Below, in pieces: positions 27,501-35,636 of a DNA stretch of 64,000 nucleotides. The stretch covers positions 1,240,001 through 1,304,000 of the forward strand of contig AP025252.1 in assembly GCA_016865505.2 (NCBI GenBank). The letters are read 5' to 3'. The translations under genes and the position numbers were made by a program. The notes below the pieces were generated by a model. It was not told the origin of the DNA. It made no database searches and was given only the letters and a program-made list of their open reading frames with translations. This DNA comes from Bryobacterales bacterium F-183. GTDB lineage: Bacteria; Acidobacteriota; Terriglobia; Bryobacterales; Bryobacteraceae. Position 1 is the first letter of the stretch. Each line of letters starts with the position of its first letter.

Positions 27501-27966
27501 GGTCGGCAGCATCGTCACCTTCCAGAGCGGCTTCCCGATCACCATCACTCAGTCGGGCGACCCGTCGAACACCGGCGGCCAGTTCGATCGTCCGGTGGCC
27601 ACCACCATCTCTCCGTATCTCGACAACCCCGATCCCCAGCGTTGGTACAACCCGGCCGCCTTCTCGTTCACGCCAGACGGCAGCTTCGGCAACGTTGGTC
27701 GCAACACCGTGTCGTCGCCGCCCATCCGGGCGTGGGACTTCTCGGCTCTCAAGAACTTCGCCATGCCGTACAAAGAAGGCCACCAGCTGCAGTTCCGCTT
27801 TGAGGCCTTCAACGTGGCGAACCACCCGATCTGGGGCAACCCGGACACCAACATCAACAGCGGACCCCGTAGCGCGGAAACTGGCCTTGGCGCCAACTTC
27901 GGCCGCATCACGGGCACCAGAACGAACATGCGCAACCTGCAGTTGGGCTTGCGTTACACGTTCTAA
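24505..27966 (+). CDS. Oar-like TonB-dependent outer-membrane receptor
   Basis: The 1153-residue protein has a signal peptide and an N-terminal carboxypeptidase-regulatory-like domain (LGDISGEVKDPTGAILPGAAVTITN..., about 25-105). A plug with LPINGRNYLSLAGLAP and MRNQFNRFTLDGVENTDPN and a long C-terminal barrel ending in an aromatic residue (LQLGLRYTF) follow. This is the acidobacterial/myxobacterial Oar-like class, which imports or exports large substrates with TonB energy. The ATG follows AAGGAG by 12 nt. Codon choice is strongly biased to C-ending codons, as expected for an abundant envelope protein. It has its own promoter and terminator. Confidence 0.92.
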   Translation: MSRFKSVALCYALLATATLVSAQTLGDISGEVKDPTGAILPGAAVTITNSATNASRSTVTNDAGLYAFPALQPGLYNITAELKGFKKYSQNGIELQVQGNLRVDIAMTVGDVSEILEVTAQGALLATENATVGTVVEQKRIVELPINGRNYLSLAGLAPNVSAGFPSAGQADGRQGGDRANQNISVAGMRNQFNRFTLDGVENTDPNFNTYVIFPSVEALQEFKVQSGVYPAEFGRGATQINVSTKGGGNQYHGSLFEFVRNDKLDAKNYAFTTARPPKDPFKWNQYGFTLGGPVTIPKLFDGKNRLFFMSNYEWFRQRRNVQAVYSLPSAQMRTGNFSQIAAGIFDPASRRQVTENGVTFTRADQFAGNQIPTSRFDPVSLKLLSYYPTPNIPGNGLINNHQIALGRPINKDQFIQRFDWVESSKSNWFGRYSRSEENQLNGALSQNGEKIVTNASQWMFSNSRVFTNTLVNEFRFGLTKFYNTTGPELAFTTDVVGALAIPGLASGPPVQWGIPSVDFAGVYSGLGNSSEGPYENNNRAMQFINNLSWNKGKHSLKFGGEVRKDEYNQVGNQFARGQFGFQRIATNNFALNASNAAVAVGGDPFADFMLGQLNQSEAAVSIARGQFRATGFAFYIDDTWRLNSKLTISMGLRYENTPPWTDQTGTLFNAIVPNDIRPTDFRNAIVTDQSLHPYFLRQGAPRQNCYEGINLRWVAGPEFPQYPIQVRCDGSLGDRLVNRDNNDWAPRLGISYQLNSKTVIRTGFGAFYSQDTGNPRFDMSRNLAGRLRDNANTLNPQLRWSNALASIAGGVANVNRPYSFANPPNRRTPYSMQYLLNIQRELSNSLVFEIGYLGSVSHRLEQLRAVNETVPAPRATGLSLNARSPFPEFGRIQLVDNSGNANYNSLGTKLTKRYSSGLTALVSYTYSRSIDTGSAIRNQGGDTLFPQNSYCRQCERARSSFDVGHRFVTSILYDLPVGKGRSWNISNGFANAVIGGWQVGSIVTFQSGFPITITQSGDPSNTGGQFDRPVATTISPYLDNPDPQRWYNPAAFSFTPDGSFGNVGRNTVSSPPIRAWDFSALKNFAMPYKEGHQLQFRFEAFNVANHPIWGNPDTNINSGPRSAETGLGANFGRITGTRTNMRNLQLGLRYTF

Positions 27967-27988
27967 ACCACGCTGGCGAGCGGTAACC

Positions 27989-28024
27989 AAAGCCGGGGTA
28001 GCGAAAGCTGCTCCGGCTTTTTTT
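27989..28024 (+). terminator. Rho-independent terminator after the Oar-like gene
   Basis: AAAGCCGGGGTAGC, tetraloop GAAA and GCTGCTCCGGCTTT make a stem of about 12 bp with G-T wobbles, directly followed by a run of seven T. This is the clearest intrinsic terminator in the window. Confidence 0.9.
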
Positions 28025-28069
28025 GTAATCACCGGTCCCGATTTGCGCATGAGTTGCGCTCTTTAAGGC

Positions 28070-29188
28070 ATGATCCGCCTTGCCACGTTCAACGTTGAAA
28101 ACCTCTTTGACCGTCCCAAGATCATCAATCTGGAAGATACGGCCAAGTCTGCCAGCCTCCTGCAGGCCGCCGCGCAGCTTCAGGCCGAGCTCGCCAAAAC
28201 CGTTTACGACAAGCCGCGCATCGAACAGCTTCTGACAGAGCTCAAAGACTACGTTACTGTTCGCGCCGATCGTGGCAAGTTCTTCAAGACGAACAGCACC
28301 ACTAAGCTGAAGGCCAACGGCAAGGACGACTGGGCCGGCGGCATTGAGTTCCTCCGTGAGAAGTTCAAAGAGCCGCAGCGCGTCAACACCGCGCAAGTCA
28401 TCAAGAACGTCGACGCAGACGTCATGTGTCTCATCGAGGTCGAAGGCCGCCAGGCGCTCAGCGACTTCATGCGCGAGTACATCCCCAACACATCGAAGCG
28501 CCTGATGCGCAACATGCTCATCGACTCGCCGATTGACCCTCGCGGCATCGACATCGCGGTGGCATGGCGCAAAGCCGGCCTCGGCACTATTCGCAGCAAT
28601 GCGTACGACTCACGCCGCGTTAACAACCGCAACGTCAGCGTCTGGAGCCGCGACTGTCTTGAGGTGGAATTGAGCCTCAAAGACAACAAATCCCTTTGGA
28701 TTCTCGCCAATCACTTCAAGAGCAAAGCCGGCGGTGCCACCGCGGCATCGGACGACAAGCGACTGGCGCAAGGCCAGCGCCTTGCCGAGATCCTCACCAC
28801 GCGCTACGACCTCACCCAGGACCTCGTCGCCGTCATGGGCGATCTCAACGATACGCCGGACAGCCCGGCCATCGCGCCGTTGTACGCCGTGCCCAACCTG
28901 CACGATGTCTTCGACGCCGCGGGTACAGACCCGACCGATCGCTACACGTACTACTTCGGTGGCGCGCCAGTCGCCAAGCGCCGTACCCAGATCGACTACA
29001 TCTTTGTTTCCGAGCCGTTGAAGGATGCCATCCAATCGGTCTCTGTGTATCGCAAGGGCATGACTGCGGTCGCCAAAGGCCTCATCCCCGAAGAGACACC
29101 GTTCGCCGGCATCACCGGAGCCAAAGACGCCGCGTCCGACCACGCGGCAATTGTCGTGAACTTTGCGGGGCTCGACCTGCCCGACTAA
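28070..29188 (+). CDS. Endonuclease/exonuclease/phosphatase family protein
   Basis: The 372-residue protein carries the four metal-site blocks of the EEP (DNase I-like) fold: FNVENLFDRP, CLIEVEGRQAL, GDLNDTPDSPA and SDHAAIVVNF at the end. KRRTQIDYIFVSEPL is the expected strand before the last block. There is no evident signal peptide, so it is likely cytoplasmic, acting on DNA or a phosphoester. The neighbouring genes do not narrow the substrate. The ATG has no clear Shine-Dalgarno sequence. Confidence 0.88.
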   Translation: MIRLATFNVENLFDRPKIINLEDTAKSASLLQAAAQLQAELAKTVYDKPRIEQLLTELKDYVTVRADRGKFFKTNSTTKLKANGKDDWAGGIEFLREKFKEPQRVNTAQVIKNVDADVMCLIEVEGRQALSDFMREYIPNTSKRLMRNMLIDSPIDPRGIDIAVAWRKAGLGTIRSNAYDSRRVNNRNVSVWSRDCLEVELSLKDNKSLWILANHFKSKAGGATAASDDKRLAQGQRLAEILTTRYDLTQDLVAVMGDLNDTPDSPAIAPLYAVPNLHDVFDAAGTDPTDRYTYYFGGAPVAKRRTQIDYIFVSEPLKDAIQSVSVYRKGMTAVAKGLIPEETPFAGITGAKDAASDHAAIVVNFAGLDLPD

Positions 29189-29202
29189 CCAACAGCGCTA
29201 TA

Positions 29203-30144
29203 TTGGCCCTGTTGATCCTAGCTGCCATCTTCGTCGTCGTCGCCACTTCACTCACGGCAGCAGAAGACCGCCTCGGGTCCGTCGAGTTCTTTGGCGCTGG
29301 AACCGGCGCGGACGCCCTGCGCGACCACCTGCCGCCCAAGCCCGGCATGCTGCTACCCGAAGACGACGCAGGTCGCGCACGCCTGTTGCAACAGATCGAA
29401 CAAGCTGTCGTACAGCACACAGGCAAGCCTCCAACAGACATCGCGCCCGTCTGCTGCGATGCGCAAGGCCATTGGATCTTCTATATCGGCATCCAAGGTC
29501 CTCGTGTCGCGATGCCGCAAGGCAGGCGTTCGCAAGCCGCTGCTGTACGCGTGCCGCAGGCCTTGCTCGACATCTACCGCCAGACACTCGAACAGAACGT
29601 AGCGGCGGTAAACGCAAGCGCCACTGAAGAGCACACGCGCGGCTACGCACTGTCCACCCACAAGCCCCTGCGCGACGTGCAACTCCAACTCCGGCAGCAG
29701 GCCGTCCCCAACGCTACGCTCCTGTACAAGGTGCTGCAGCAGTCCTCGGATACGGAACATCGCGCCGCCGCCGCTACCGCCATCGGCTACCTCGATCCAT
29801 CGGCCAAGCAAATCCGAGCCCTGCTCGATACCGCGTTCGACCCTGACAGCACGGTACGCAACAACGCACTGCGAGCCCTCTGGGTACTATCGGTGAAGCA
29901 TGCGGCGAAGGTCGTGCAGTACGCGCCGATGCGCAAGCTAGTGGCGCTGCTTCGCTCCGGCCAGTGGTCGGACCGTAACAAGGCACTGCTCTTGCTGATG
30001 TCGCTTGCGCAGACGCAGAACAAAGCGCTGGGCCAAACCCTTCGCAGCGTCGCGATGCCGGAATTGCAGGAAATGTCGCGCTGGCAGAACCCCGGCCACA
30101 GCGATCCCGCCCGGCTCCTGCTTCGATTTGTAGCTGGACTGTAA
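29203..30144 (+). CDS. Membrane-anchored or exported HEAT-repeat protein
   Basis: The frame is open from 28696, but that part is a shadow of the EEP gene. Starts at TTG 29203 or TTG 29212 fit the hydrophobic N-terminus LALLILAAIFVVVATSLTAAE, a signal peptide or anchor. TATATT lies just before 29205. The C-terminal half shows HEAT-like helical repeats (HRAAAATAIGYLDPSAKQIRALLDTAFDP, VRNNALRALWVLS, RNKALLLLMSLA). The N-terminal domain has a CC pair (IAPVCCDAQGHW) and no recognised fold. It would act in the periplasm or at the membrane. Function unknown. Confidence 0.65.
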   Translation: MALLILAAIFVVVATSLTAAEDRLGSVEFFGAGTGADALRDHLPPKPGMLLPEDDAGRARLLQQIEQAVVQHTGKPPTDIAPVCCDAQGHWIFYIGIQGPRVAMPQGRRSQAAAVRVPQALLDIYRQTLEQNVAAVNASATEEHTRGYALSTHKPLRDVQLQLRQQAVPNATLLYKVLQQSSDTEHRAAAATAIGYLDPSAKQIRALLDTAFDPDSTVRNNALRALWVLSVKHAAKVVQYAPMRKLVALLRSGQWSDRNKALLLLMSLAQTQNKALGQTLRSVAMPELQEMSRWQNPGHSDPARLLLRFVAGL

Positions 30145-30155
30145 CCTTTCATTTT

Positions 30156-30185
30156 TTGGGGGAATTGCCAGTTGTCGGCTATTCT
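30156..30185 (+). promoter_or_regulatory. Candidate promoter with near-leaderless start
   Basis: TTGGGG (30156-30161), an 18-nt spacer and TATTCT (30180-30185) end 6 nt before the GTG at 30192. Transcription would then begin at or next to the start codon. No Shine-Dalgarno sequence is present. Confidence 0.5.
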
Positions 30186-30191
30186 GAGTCC

Positions 30192-31418
30192 GTGGCTGCA
30201 ATCCAGTTGCGATTTGTCCTTTGGGGGTTACTGCTTTGCACCGTCTTGCAGGCCGCCGTTCCGATGCGGGTGTATGTCGCTGACCTTGGCGCCAACACCG
30301 TCACACTAGCTTGGGGGCGAGCGGACGGCTCGTCTGAAAACACCATCGGACGCGGCGCCAAAAGCTACGGGGAAGCCACCGTACACATTGGCAATCAAAC
30401 CATCCGTACCAAAGCCTCCTGGACCCAGGTCACCAATCTCGAGCCCGACAAAAAGTACCCGTACACCGTGGAAGTCGGCGGCCAAAAGATCGGCGAAGGT
30501 ACGGTACGCACCTGGCAGGACAAGAGCCAGGCATTTACCTTTTTCGTCATCGGCGACTTCGGCAATGCATCCCGCGCACAGTACGCGATCGCCCGCCGCA
30601 TGGAAGAAGAGTATAAAAAACTGGAAAGTTCCGGCGAGCCAGTACGCTTTGTATTGTCAATGGGCGACAACATCTACGGCAAGATCTCGTCCGGTGGCGC
30701 GCGTGACCGCGATTGGGAAGCCAAGTTCTTTCTGCCCTACGAGTACATCTTGAAGTCAGTACCCTTCAAGGCGGTGTTGGGAAACCACGACGGGAACGAA
30801 TCGGAATCGCGTGCCGACCTCGCCGTGTGCCTCGACAACCTCTTCATGCCGGACCGTTGGTATCGCTTCACGTACGCAAACTTCGCTGAGTTCATCGCCC
30901 TGGACTCCACCACCAACACCGAATCGGGCCCGACCTCCCCCGCGTATACCGATGGTGGCAAGCAATCCACATGGCTCAAAGCCGCGCTCGCCGCACCGCC
31001 GCTACCGTGGCGCCTTGCCGTACTGCACCATCCGATGTTCTCTGCCGGACCCGGCCATTCGAACGCGCTCGAAAAACTTCGCCATTGGTTTGACCTCTTC
31101 AAGAACACCCATGTACAGGCGGTTTTTTCGGGTCACGAACACAACCTGCAGTTTTCCGAACGCAACGCCAACACCGGCAACATGCAGTTCATACTCTCGG
31201 GTTCCGGTGGGGAACTTCGCTCCGGAAGTGTACGAAAGCGGATGAAGGCAGCGTCCATTCGATCTTGGGCGAACCAAAATCAATTTTTAATCGTACGAAT
31301 CCGGGAGGGGGAAATGACCATCCAACCCGTCGGCACCACAACGCAATCCGTACTGCTGCGCGACGAGAACAGCCGCGCGGTGGAACAACCTGTCCGTGTA
31401 AAGAATCTGCAACATTGA
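30192..31418 (+). CDS. Exported purple-acid-phosphatase-like metallophosphoesterase
   Basis: The GTG at 30192 gives a signal peptide (AAIQLRFVLWGLLLCTVLQA), so it is preferred over the upstream in-frame start at 30156. An N-terminal fibronectin-like domain (about 20-110) precedes the catalytic domain. All five metal blocks of purple acid phosphatases are visible: VIGDFGN, MGDNIYG (with the family Tyr), LGNHDGN, VLHHPMF and SGHEHNL. It should cleave phosphomonoesters outside the cytoplasm. It opens a plus-strand run of five genes, with the barrel gene 19 nt downstream behind its own AGGAG site. In this context a role as the phosphatase opposing the kinase-like product of 32700 is an inference. 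Confidence 0.88.
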   Translation: MAAIQLRFVLWGLLLCTVLQAAVPMRVYVADLGANTVTLAWGRADGSSENTIGRGAKSYGEATVHIGNQTIRTKASWTQVTNLEPDKKYPYTVEVGGQKIGEGTVRTWQDKSQAFTFFVIGDFGNASRAQYAIARRMEEEYKKLESSGEPVRFVLSMGDNIYGKISSGGARDRDWEAKFFLPYEYILKSVPFKAVLGNHDGNESESRADLAVCLDNLFMPDRWYRFTYANFAEFIALDSTTNTESGPTSPAYTDGGKQSTWLKAALAAPPLPWRLAVLHHPMFSAGPGHSNALEKLRHWFDLFKNTHVQAVFSGHEHNLQFSERNANTGNMQFILSGSGGELRSGSVRKRMKAASIRSWANQNQFLIVRIREGEMTIQPVGTTTQSVLLRDENSRAVEQPVRVKNLQH

Positions 31419-31437
31419 ACCTGAATCAGGAGAACGA

Positions 31438-32697
31438 ATGAAGTTCTTGTTTGCCGCAGCGTCAACTTTGACATTTCTTTTGGCCTCCCCGTTGGCGGCA
31501 CAAGAATCGCGAACCGAAGAGATCGAAACCGAACGCAAGAAGAAAGCCGCACAGCTCTCCGACGAGTCTGTCTCCAAGGCAGAAGGCCGCTTGCTGATGT
31601 TTAAAGAAGGCAAGTACCTCGAACGTTTCACCGCCGGATACAACGGTTTTCGGGCCAAAATCGGCAATATGGTCACCGGTGGCGGCTTTGCCATCGGACC
31701 CGAATACTATCGCGAAGATCTCTTTGCCGGCCGCATGACAGCGCGAGCCTCCGCGCAAATCTCCACCCGCGGTTTTCAAAAGTACGAAGCCGAAACGCGC
31801 ATCCCCAACTTTGCCCGCCGCATTCTTTCGTTTGAAGGCTTTGCCACCTATCGCAACTACGCCGCCTTGCAGTACTACGGCACGGGTCCCGACCGGCCCA
31901 AGGACCTTCGAGCCAACTATCGCTTGGAAGACACCAGCATCGACGGTATCCTAGGCGCCCAGATGTTCCGCCACGTCAAACTCGGCGGCTCGCTCGGCTA
32001 CCTCTGGACCAACGTCGGCCCCGGAAACGATCGCCGCTTTATCTCAGCCGAAAAAGTCTTTACGCCCGCCGTCGCGCCTGGCATCGACGAGCAGAGCAAC
32101 TTCCTCCGCCCCGGTTTGTTTGCACAATACGACTACCGCGACAACACGCAAGGCATCGCCAAGAGCGGCGGCAACTACGTCTTCCAGTACTCCTGGTTCC
32201 TCGACCGTAAGCTGCAGCGCTACAGCTTCCGCCGCATGGATATCGACCTTCAGCAGTACATCCCGTTCCTGAACAAAACCCACGTCATCGCCTTGCGAGC
32301 CAAGACCACGATGACGGAAACCGACCGCAATGAGGCTGTACCGTTTTACCTGCAGCCCATCCTCGGCGGCTCCGACGACCTCCGAGGCTACCGCTTCTTC
32401 CGCTTCGGTGATCGCAACAGCATGGTGATGAACGCCGAGTACCGTTGGGAAATCTTTAGCGGACTCGACGGCGCTATCTTCGCCGATGCTGGCAAGGTCA
32501 CGCCGCGCCGTGGCCTCATCAACTTTCGCGACCTCGAATCGTCCGTAGGCATGGGCCTCCGCTTCAACGCCCGCAACGCCACCTTCATCCGCATCGATGT
32601 CGCTGCCAGCCATGAAGGCGTACAGGTCTGGTTCAAGTTCAACGACGCATTTCCATCGCGCCGCTTCGGTACCACTTCAGGGCAACCGGTGTATTAA
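31438..32697 (+). CDS. BamA/TamA-like surface-antigen outer-membrane barrel
   Basis: The 419-residue protein starts with a signal peptide (MKFLFAAASTLTFLLASPLAAQ) after an AGGAG site. A short charged linker and a barrel with ERFTAGYNGFRAKIGNMVTGGGFAIGPEYY at its start follow. Near the end lie LQPILGGSDDLRGYRFFRFGDRNSMVMNAEYRWE and FADAGKV. GGSxxLRGY with RfxxxN is typical of bacterial surface antigen (D15) barrels. POTRA domains are lacking, so it is not the housekeeping BamA. It could translocate or anchor partners. The kinase-like gene starts 2 nt downstream. Confidence 0.82.
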   Translation: MKFLFAAASTLTFLLASPLAAQESRTEEIETERKKKAAQLSDESVSKAEGRLLMFKEGKYLERFTAGYNGFRAKIGNMVTGGGFAIGPEYYREDLFAGRMTARASAQISTRGFQKYEAETRIPNFARRILSFEGFATYRNYAALQYYGTGPDRPKDLRANYRLEDTSIDGILGAQMFRHVKLGGSLGYLWTNVGPGNDRRFISAEKVFTPAVAPGIDEQSNFLRPGLFAQYDYRDNTQGIAKSGGNYVFQYSWFLDRKLQRYSFRRMDIDLQQYIPFLNKTHVIALRAKTTMTETDRNEAVPFYLQPILGGSDDLRGYRFFRFGDRNSMVMNAEYRWEIFSGLDGAIFADAGKVTPRRGLINFRDLESSVGMGLRFNARNATFIRIDVAASHEGVQVWFKFNDAFPSRRFGTTSGQPVY

Positions 32698-32699
32698 CC

Positions 32700-34247
32700 A
32701 TGAAGAAATTCCTGCTTCCTCTCACCGTTGCCGTCAGCGCCGCCCTGGCGCAACAGCCCAAGTTCTACACCGACGATCCGCTGCTCAAGGAGCCCGCGCC
32801 GCTCAACATCGAGAAGGCCAAGGCTCGCAAGCTCAGCGACTACTACGATCTGTTCTCGCACCAGTTCGGCAAGCTCGGCGAACGTCATCCGCAGAACGGC
32901 CCGCCCATTCGCGCCAAGGCCGTTAACACCCTCGGCGAACCCATGGACGGCGCCTGGTACACCCACCGGCACTACTTCAAGCGCATGACCAAAGAGGAGC
33001 TGGAAGCAGGTCCCGGCAATCGCCGTCCGCCCGCCGGCCAGCAGTGGACCGTGGTCGGCGCAAAGTCAGAAGGCATCACGCCCGGCTTCACGATCCTCGA
33101 CGGCAACGGCCAGCGTTACTTCATCAAGTTCGACCCCATCAGCAACCCCGAGATGGCCACCGCCGCGGACTCGATCTCGTCGCGCTTCTTCTACGCACTC
33201 GGCTACCACGTACCCGAAAACTACATCATCCAGTTCGACCCCGAACAGTTGAAGCTCGGCGACGATGTTGAACTCGCCGACAGCACCGGCCGCAAGCGCA
33301 AGATGACCCGTCGCGACATCTACGAGATCCTCGTCAAGGTTCCCAAGTCGGACGACGGTTTGTATCGCGCCACCGCCAGCCGCGCCATCGACGGCAAGCC
33401 CATGGGACCACCGCGTTACTACGGCACGCGCCGTGACGACCCCAACGACATCGTCCCGCACGAACACCGTCGCGACCTTCGCGGGTTGCATGTCTTCTGC
33501 GCCTGGCTCGACCACGACGATTCGCGCTCCATCAACAACTACGACGCGCTTGTCAAAGAGAACGGCGTCCAGTTCTTCCGGCATTACCTTTTGGACTTCG
33601 GCTCCACCCTTGGCAGCGGCAGCCAACGCCCCAACAGCGCACGCTCGGGTGCGTACTTTTTCACCTGGAAAGGCTCGGCCAAACAGCTCGGTACCCTCGG
33701 CCTGATGCCGCCCTATTGGGCCCTCGCCCGCTACCAGTACTTCCCGTCGATCGGCTACATCGAGGGCGACGTCTTCGACCCCGACCTGTGGGTGCCCGAG
33801 TACCCCAACCCAGCCTTCATCAACCGTCTTCCCGACGATGAGTTCTGGGCCGCCAAGCAGGTGATGGCCTTCACCGACGAAGACATCAAAACCCTCGTCG
33901 CCACCGGCGAACTCTCCGACGGCCGCGCTGAAACCTACCTCGTCGAAGTGCTCAAAAAGCGTCGCGACAAGATCGGCGCCAAGTACTTCGCCAAGGTTCT
34001 GCCGTTTGATCGCTTCCGCCTCGACACTAGCGGCAAGCTCCTCTGGGACGATCTCAGTAAGAGCATCAACGATGCCAAGGTCGCCTGGTTCAGCTACGAC
34101 AACAAGACCGGCACGCGCACTCCGGCCGCGAACAGCAGCCCCAGCGGCTACAGCCTCGCCGTCGTCAGTTCCGCCACGCGGCCCAAGCAAACCATCGAGG
34201 TCTACCTGCGCGATGGGAATATAATCGGCATCGACCGCCACTGGTAA
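32700..34247 (+). CDS. Exported protein with HipA/FAM20-like kinase motifs
   Basis: The 515-residue product begins with a signal peptide (MKKFLLPLTVAVSAALAQ). The middle carries an ordered set of motifs resembling atypical kinases. K143 lies in QRYFIKFDP (strand with the ATP lysine). E151 starts a helix, EMATAADSISSRFFYALGYHVPE, like the helix of PI4K, HipA and FAM20 folds. An Asp/Asn-rich catalytic-loop candidate, LDHDDSRSINNYD (270-282), and D299-F-G in YLLDFGSTLG follow. If real, this is a kinase outside the cytoplasm. Annotation pipelines would likely call it hypothetical. It lies between an outer-membrane barrel gene and an NTT-like carrier gene with 2-3 nt spacings. Activity is inferred, not shown. 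Confidence 0.6.
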   Translation: MKKFLLPLTVAVSAALAQQPKFYTDDPLLKEPAPLNIEKAKARKLSDYYDLFSHQFGKLGERHPQNGPPIRAKAVNTLGEPMDGAWYTHRHYFKRMTKEELEAGPGNRRPPAGQQWTVVGAKSEGITPGFTILDGNGQRYFIKFDPISNPEMATAADSISSRFFYALGYHVPENYIIQFDPEQLKLGDDVELADSTGRKRKMTRRDIYEILVKVPKSDDGLYRATASRAIDGKPMGPPRYYGTRRDDPNDIVPHEHRRDLRGLHVFCAWLDHDDSRSINNYDALVKENGVQFFRHYLLDFGSTLGSGSQRPNSARSGAYFFTWKGSAKQLGTLGLMPPYWALARYQYFPSIGYIEGDVFDPDLWVPEYPNPAFINRLPDDEFWAAKQVMAFTDEDIKTLVATGELSDGRAETYLVEVLKKRRDKIGAKYFAKVLPFDRFRLDTSGKLLWDDLSKSINDAKVAWFSYDNKTGTRTPAANSSPSGYSLAVVSSATRPKQTIEVYLRDGNIIGIDRHW

Positions 34248-34250
34248 TTC

Positions 34251-35633
34251 ATGGCCCAAAACAAGCGGACCGACTATCAATCCATACCCGAGCTGCGCAC
34301 GCAGACGATGTTCCCCTCCTTCACCGTCGAAGGAGAAATCAAGCGCGGTCCGCTGGAACGTTTCCTGTCGCTCTTTGCCGACGTCCGCGCGGGCGAAGGC
34401 GCAAGCGCCCTGGTGATGACGCTCAACGTCCTGCTGTTGTTGAGCGCCTATTACCTGCTTAAAACCGCACGCGAACCGTTGATCCTCACCGAAGGCGGCG
34501 CTACCGTCAAAGCCTACTCTGCCGGTGGTCAGGCCGCGCTGCTCATGGCCCTCGTACCCTTGTACGGCTACGTTGCCTCCAAGGTGAATCGTCTCAAGCT
34601 GGTCATCGGTCTGATGCTGTTCTTCGCCTCGCACCTGCTCATCTTTCAAGCCATGGGAGTAGCCGGCGCAGCGATCGGCGTCGCATTCTACATCTGGGTC
34701 GGCATCTTCAACGTCTTCGTCATCTCCCAGTTCTGGGCCTTCGCCAACGACTTGTACACAGAAGGCCAAGGCAAGCGCTTATTCCCGATGATCGGTGTCG
34801 GAGCCTCGCTCGGAGCCCTCGCCGGATCGCAAGCCGCTACGTGGCTGTTCAAGGAGTTCCAGCTTTCGCCGTACGCTTTGATGACGGGTGCCGCCGCTCT
34901 CTTGGGCGTCTGTTCAGGACTCGTCTTCCTGGCCAATAGCCTCGAAAACAATCGCGAGTCGAATGCCATGAACAAGCACGCCAACGACAAGGTCGAAGGG
35001 GAAAACGGCTTCTCGCTCGTACGCAAGAGCCGCTACCTGACCTTGATCGCCATGCTGATCGTGCTGCTCAACGTGGTGAACACCACGGGTGAATTCCTGC
35101 TCAGCAGCGTGGTGTCGGAAGAAGCGCAAAAGCTCCACCCCGACGACAAAGACGCGCGGGGCAAGTTCATCGGCGGCTTCTACGGCGAATACTTCTCCTG
35201 GGTCAACCTGCTCGGCCTCCTGCTCCAGACCTTCGCCGTATCACGTATCTTCGACTTCATCGGCGTACGAGGTTCGCTGTTCATCTTGCCTTCGCTTGCT
35301 TTGACGAGCTACTCGCTGATGGCTGTCGCACCCATCCTCAGCGTCGTCCGAGCCGCAAAAATGGCCGAAAACGCCACGGATTACTCATTGCAGAATACCG
35401 TACGCCAAGCGCTCTTCTTGCCCACCAGCCGCGCCGAAAAGTATAAAGCCAAGGCCGCCATCGACACGTTCTTTATGCGCATGGGTGACGTCCTGCAGGC
35501 GGGCATCGTCAAAGCAGGTTCAGAGCTATCGGTAGGCTTTACCGGCTTCGCGTGGTTCAATGCGTCGCTCACCGTGGTCTGGCTCTACATCGCGTACCTG
35601 CTCGGCCGCGAACATCGCAAGATGGGCTTCTAG
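34251..35633 (+). CDS. NTT-type (ATP/ADP translocase-like) nucleotide carrier
   Basis: The 460-residue protein has about 10-12 membrane helices. Its start is typical of the bacterial/plastid nucleotide transporter family: LERFLSLFADVRAGEGASALVMTLNVLLLLSAYYLLKTAREPLIL. Further family-like segments are FWAFANDLYTEGQGKRLFPMIGVGASLGALAGS and LFLPTSRAEKYKAKAAIDTFFMRMGD. Characterised members exchange ATP, ADP or other nucleotides across membranes, while roles in free-living bacteria are poorly known. It follows the kinase-like gene by 3 nt and precedes the PQQ gene by 3 nt. Substrate and direction cannot be read from sequence. Confidence 0.82.
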   Translation: MAQNKRTDYQSIPELRTQTMFPSFTVEGEIKRGPLERFLSLFADVRAGEGASALVMTLNVLLLLSAYYLLKTAREPLILTEGGATVKAYSAGGQAALLMALVPLYGYVASKVNRLKLVIGLMLFFASHLLIFQAMGVAGAAIGVAFYIWVGIFNVFVISQFWAFANDLYTEGQGKRLFPMIGVGASLGALAGSQAATWLFKEFQLSPYALMTGAAALLGVCSGLVFLANSLENNRESNAMNKHANDKVEGENGFSLVRKSRYLTLIAMLIVLLNVVNTTGEFLLSSVVSEEAQKLHPDDKDARGKFIGGFYGEYFSWVNLLGLLLQTFAVSRIFDFIGVRGSLFILPSLALTSYSLMAVAPILSVVRAAKMAENATDYSLQNTVRQALFLPTSRAEKYKAKAAIDTFFMRMGDVLQAGIVKAGSELSVGFTGFAWFNASLTVVWLYIAYLLGREHRKMGF

Positions 35634-35636
35634 CCA

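Noticed and set aside
28696-29202. N-terminal extension of the HEAT-protein frame
   Set aside because: This part overlaps the EEP-family gene in another frame and has shadow composition (His/Arg-rich); the hydrophobic start at 29203-29214 is more plausible.
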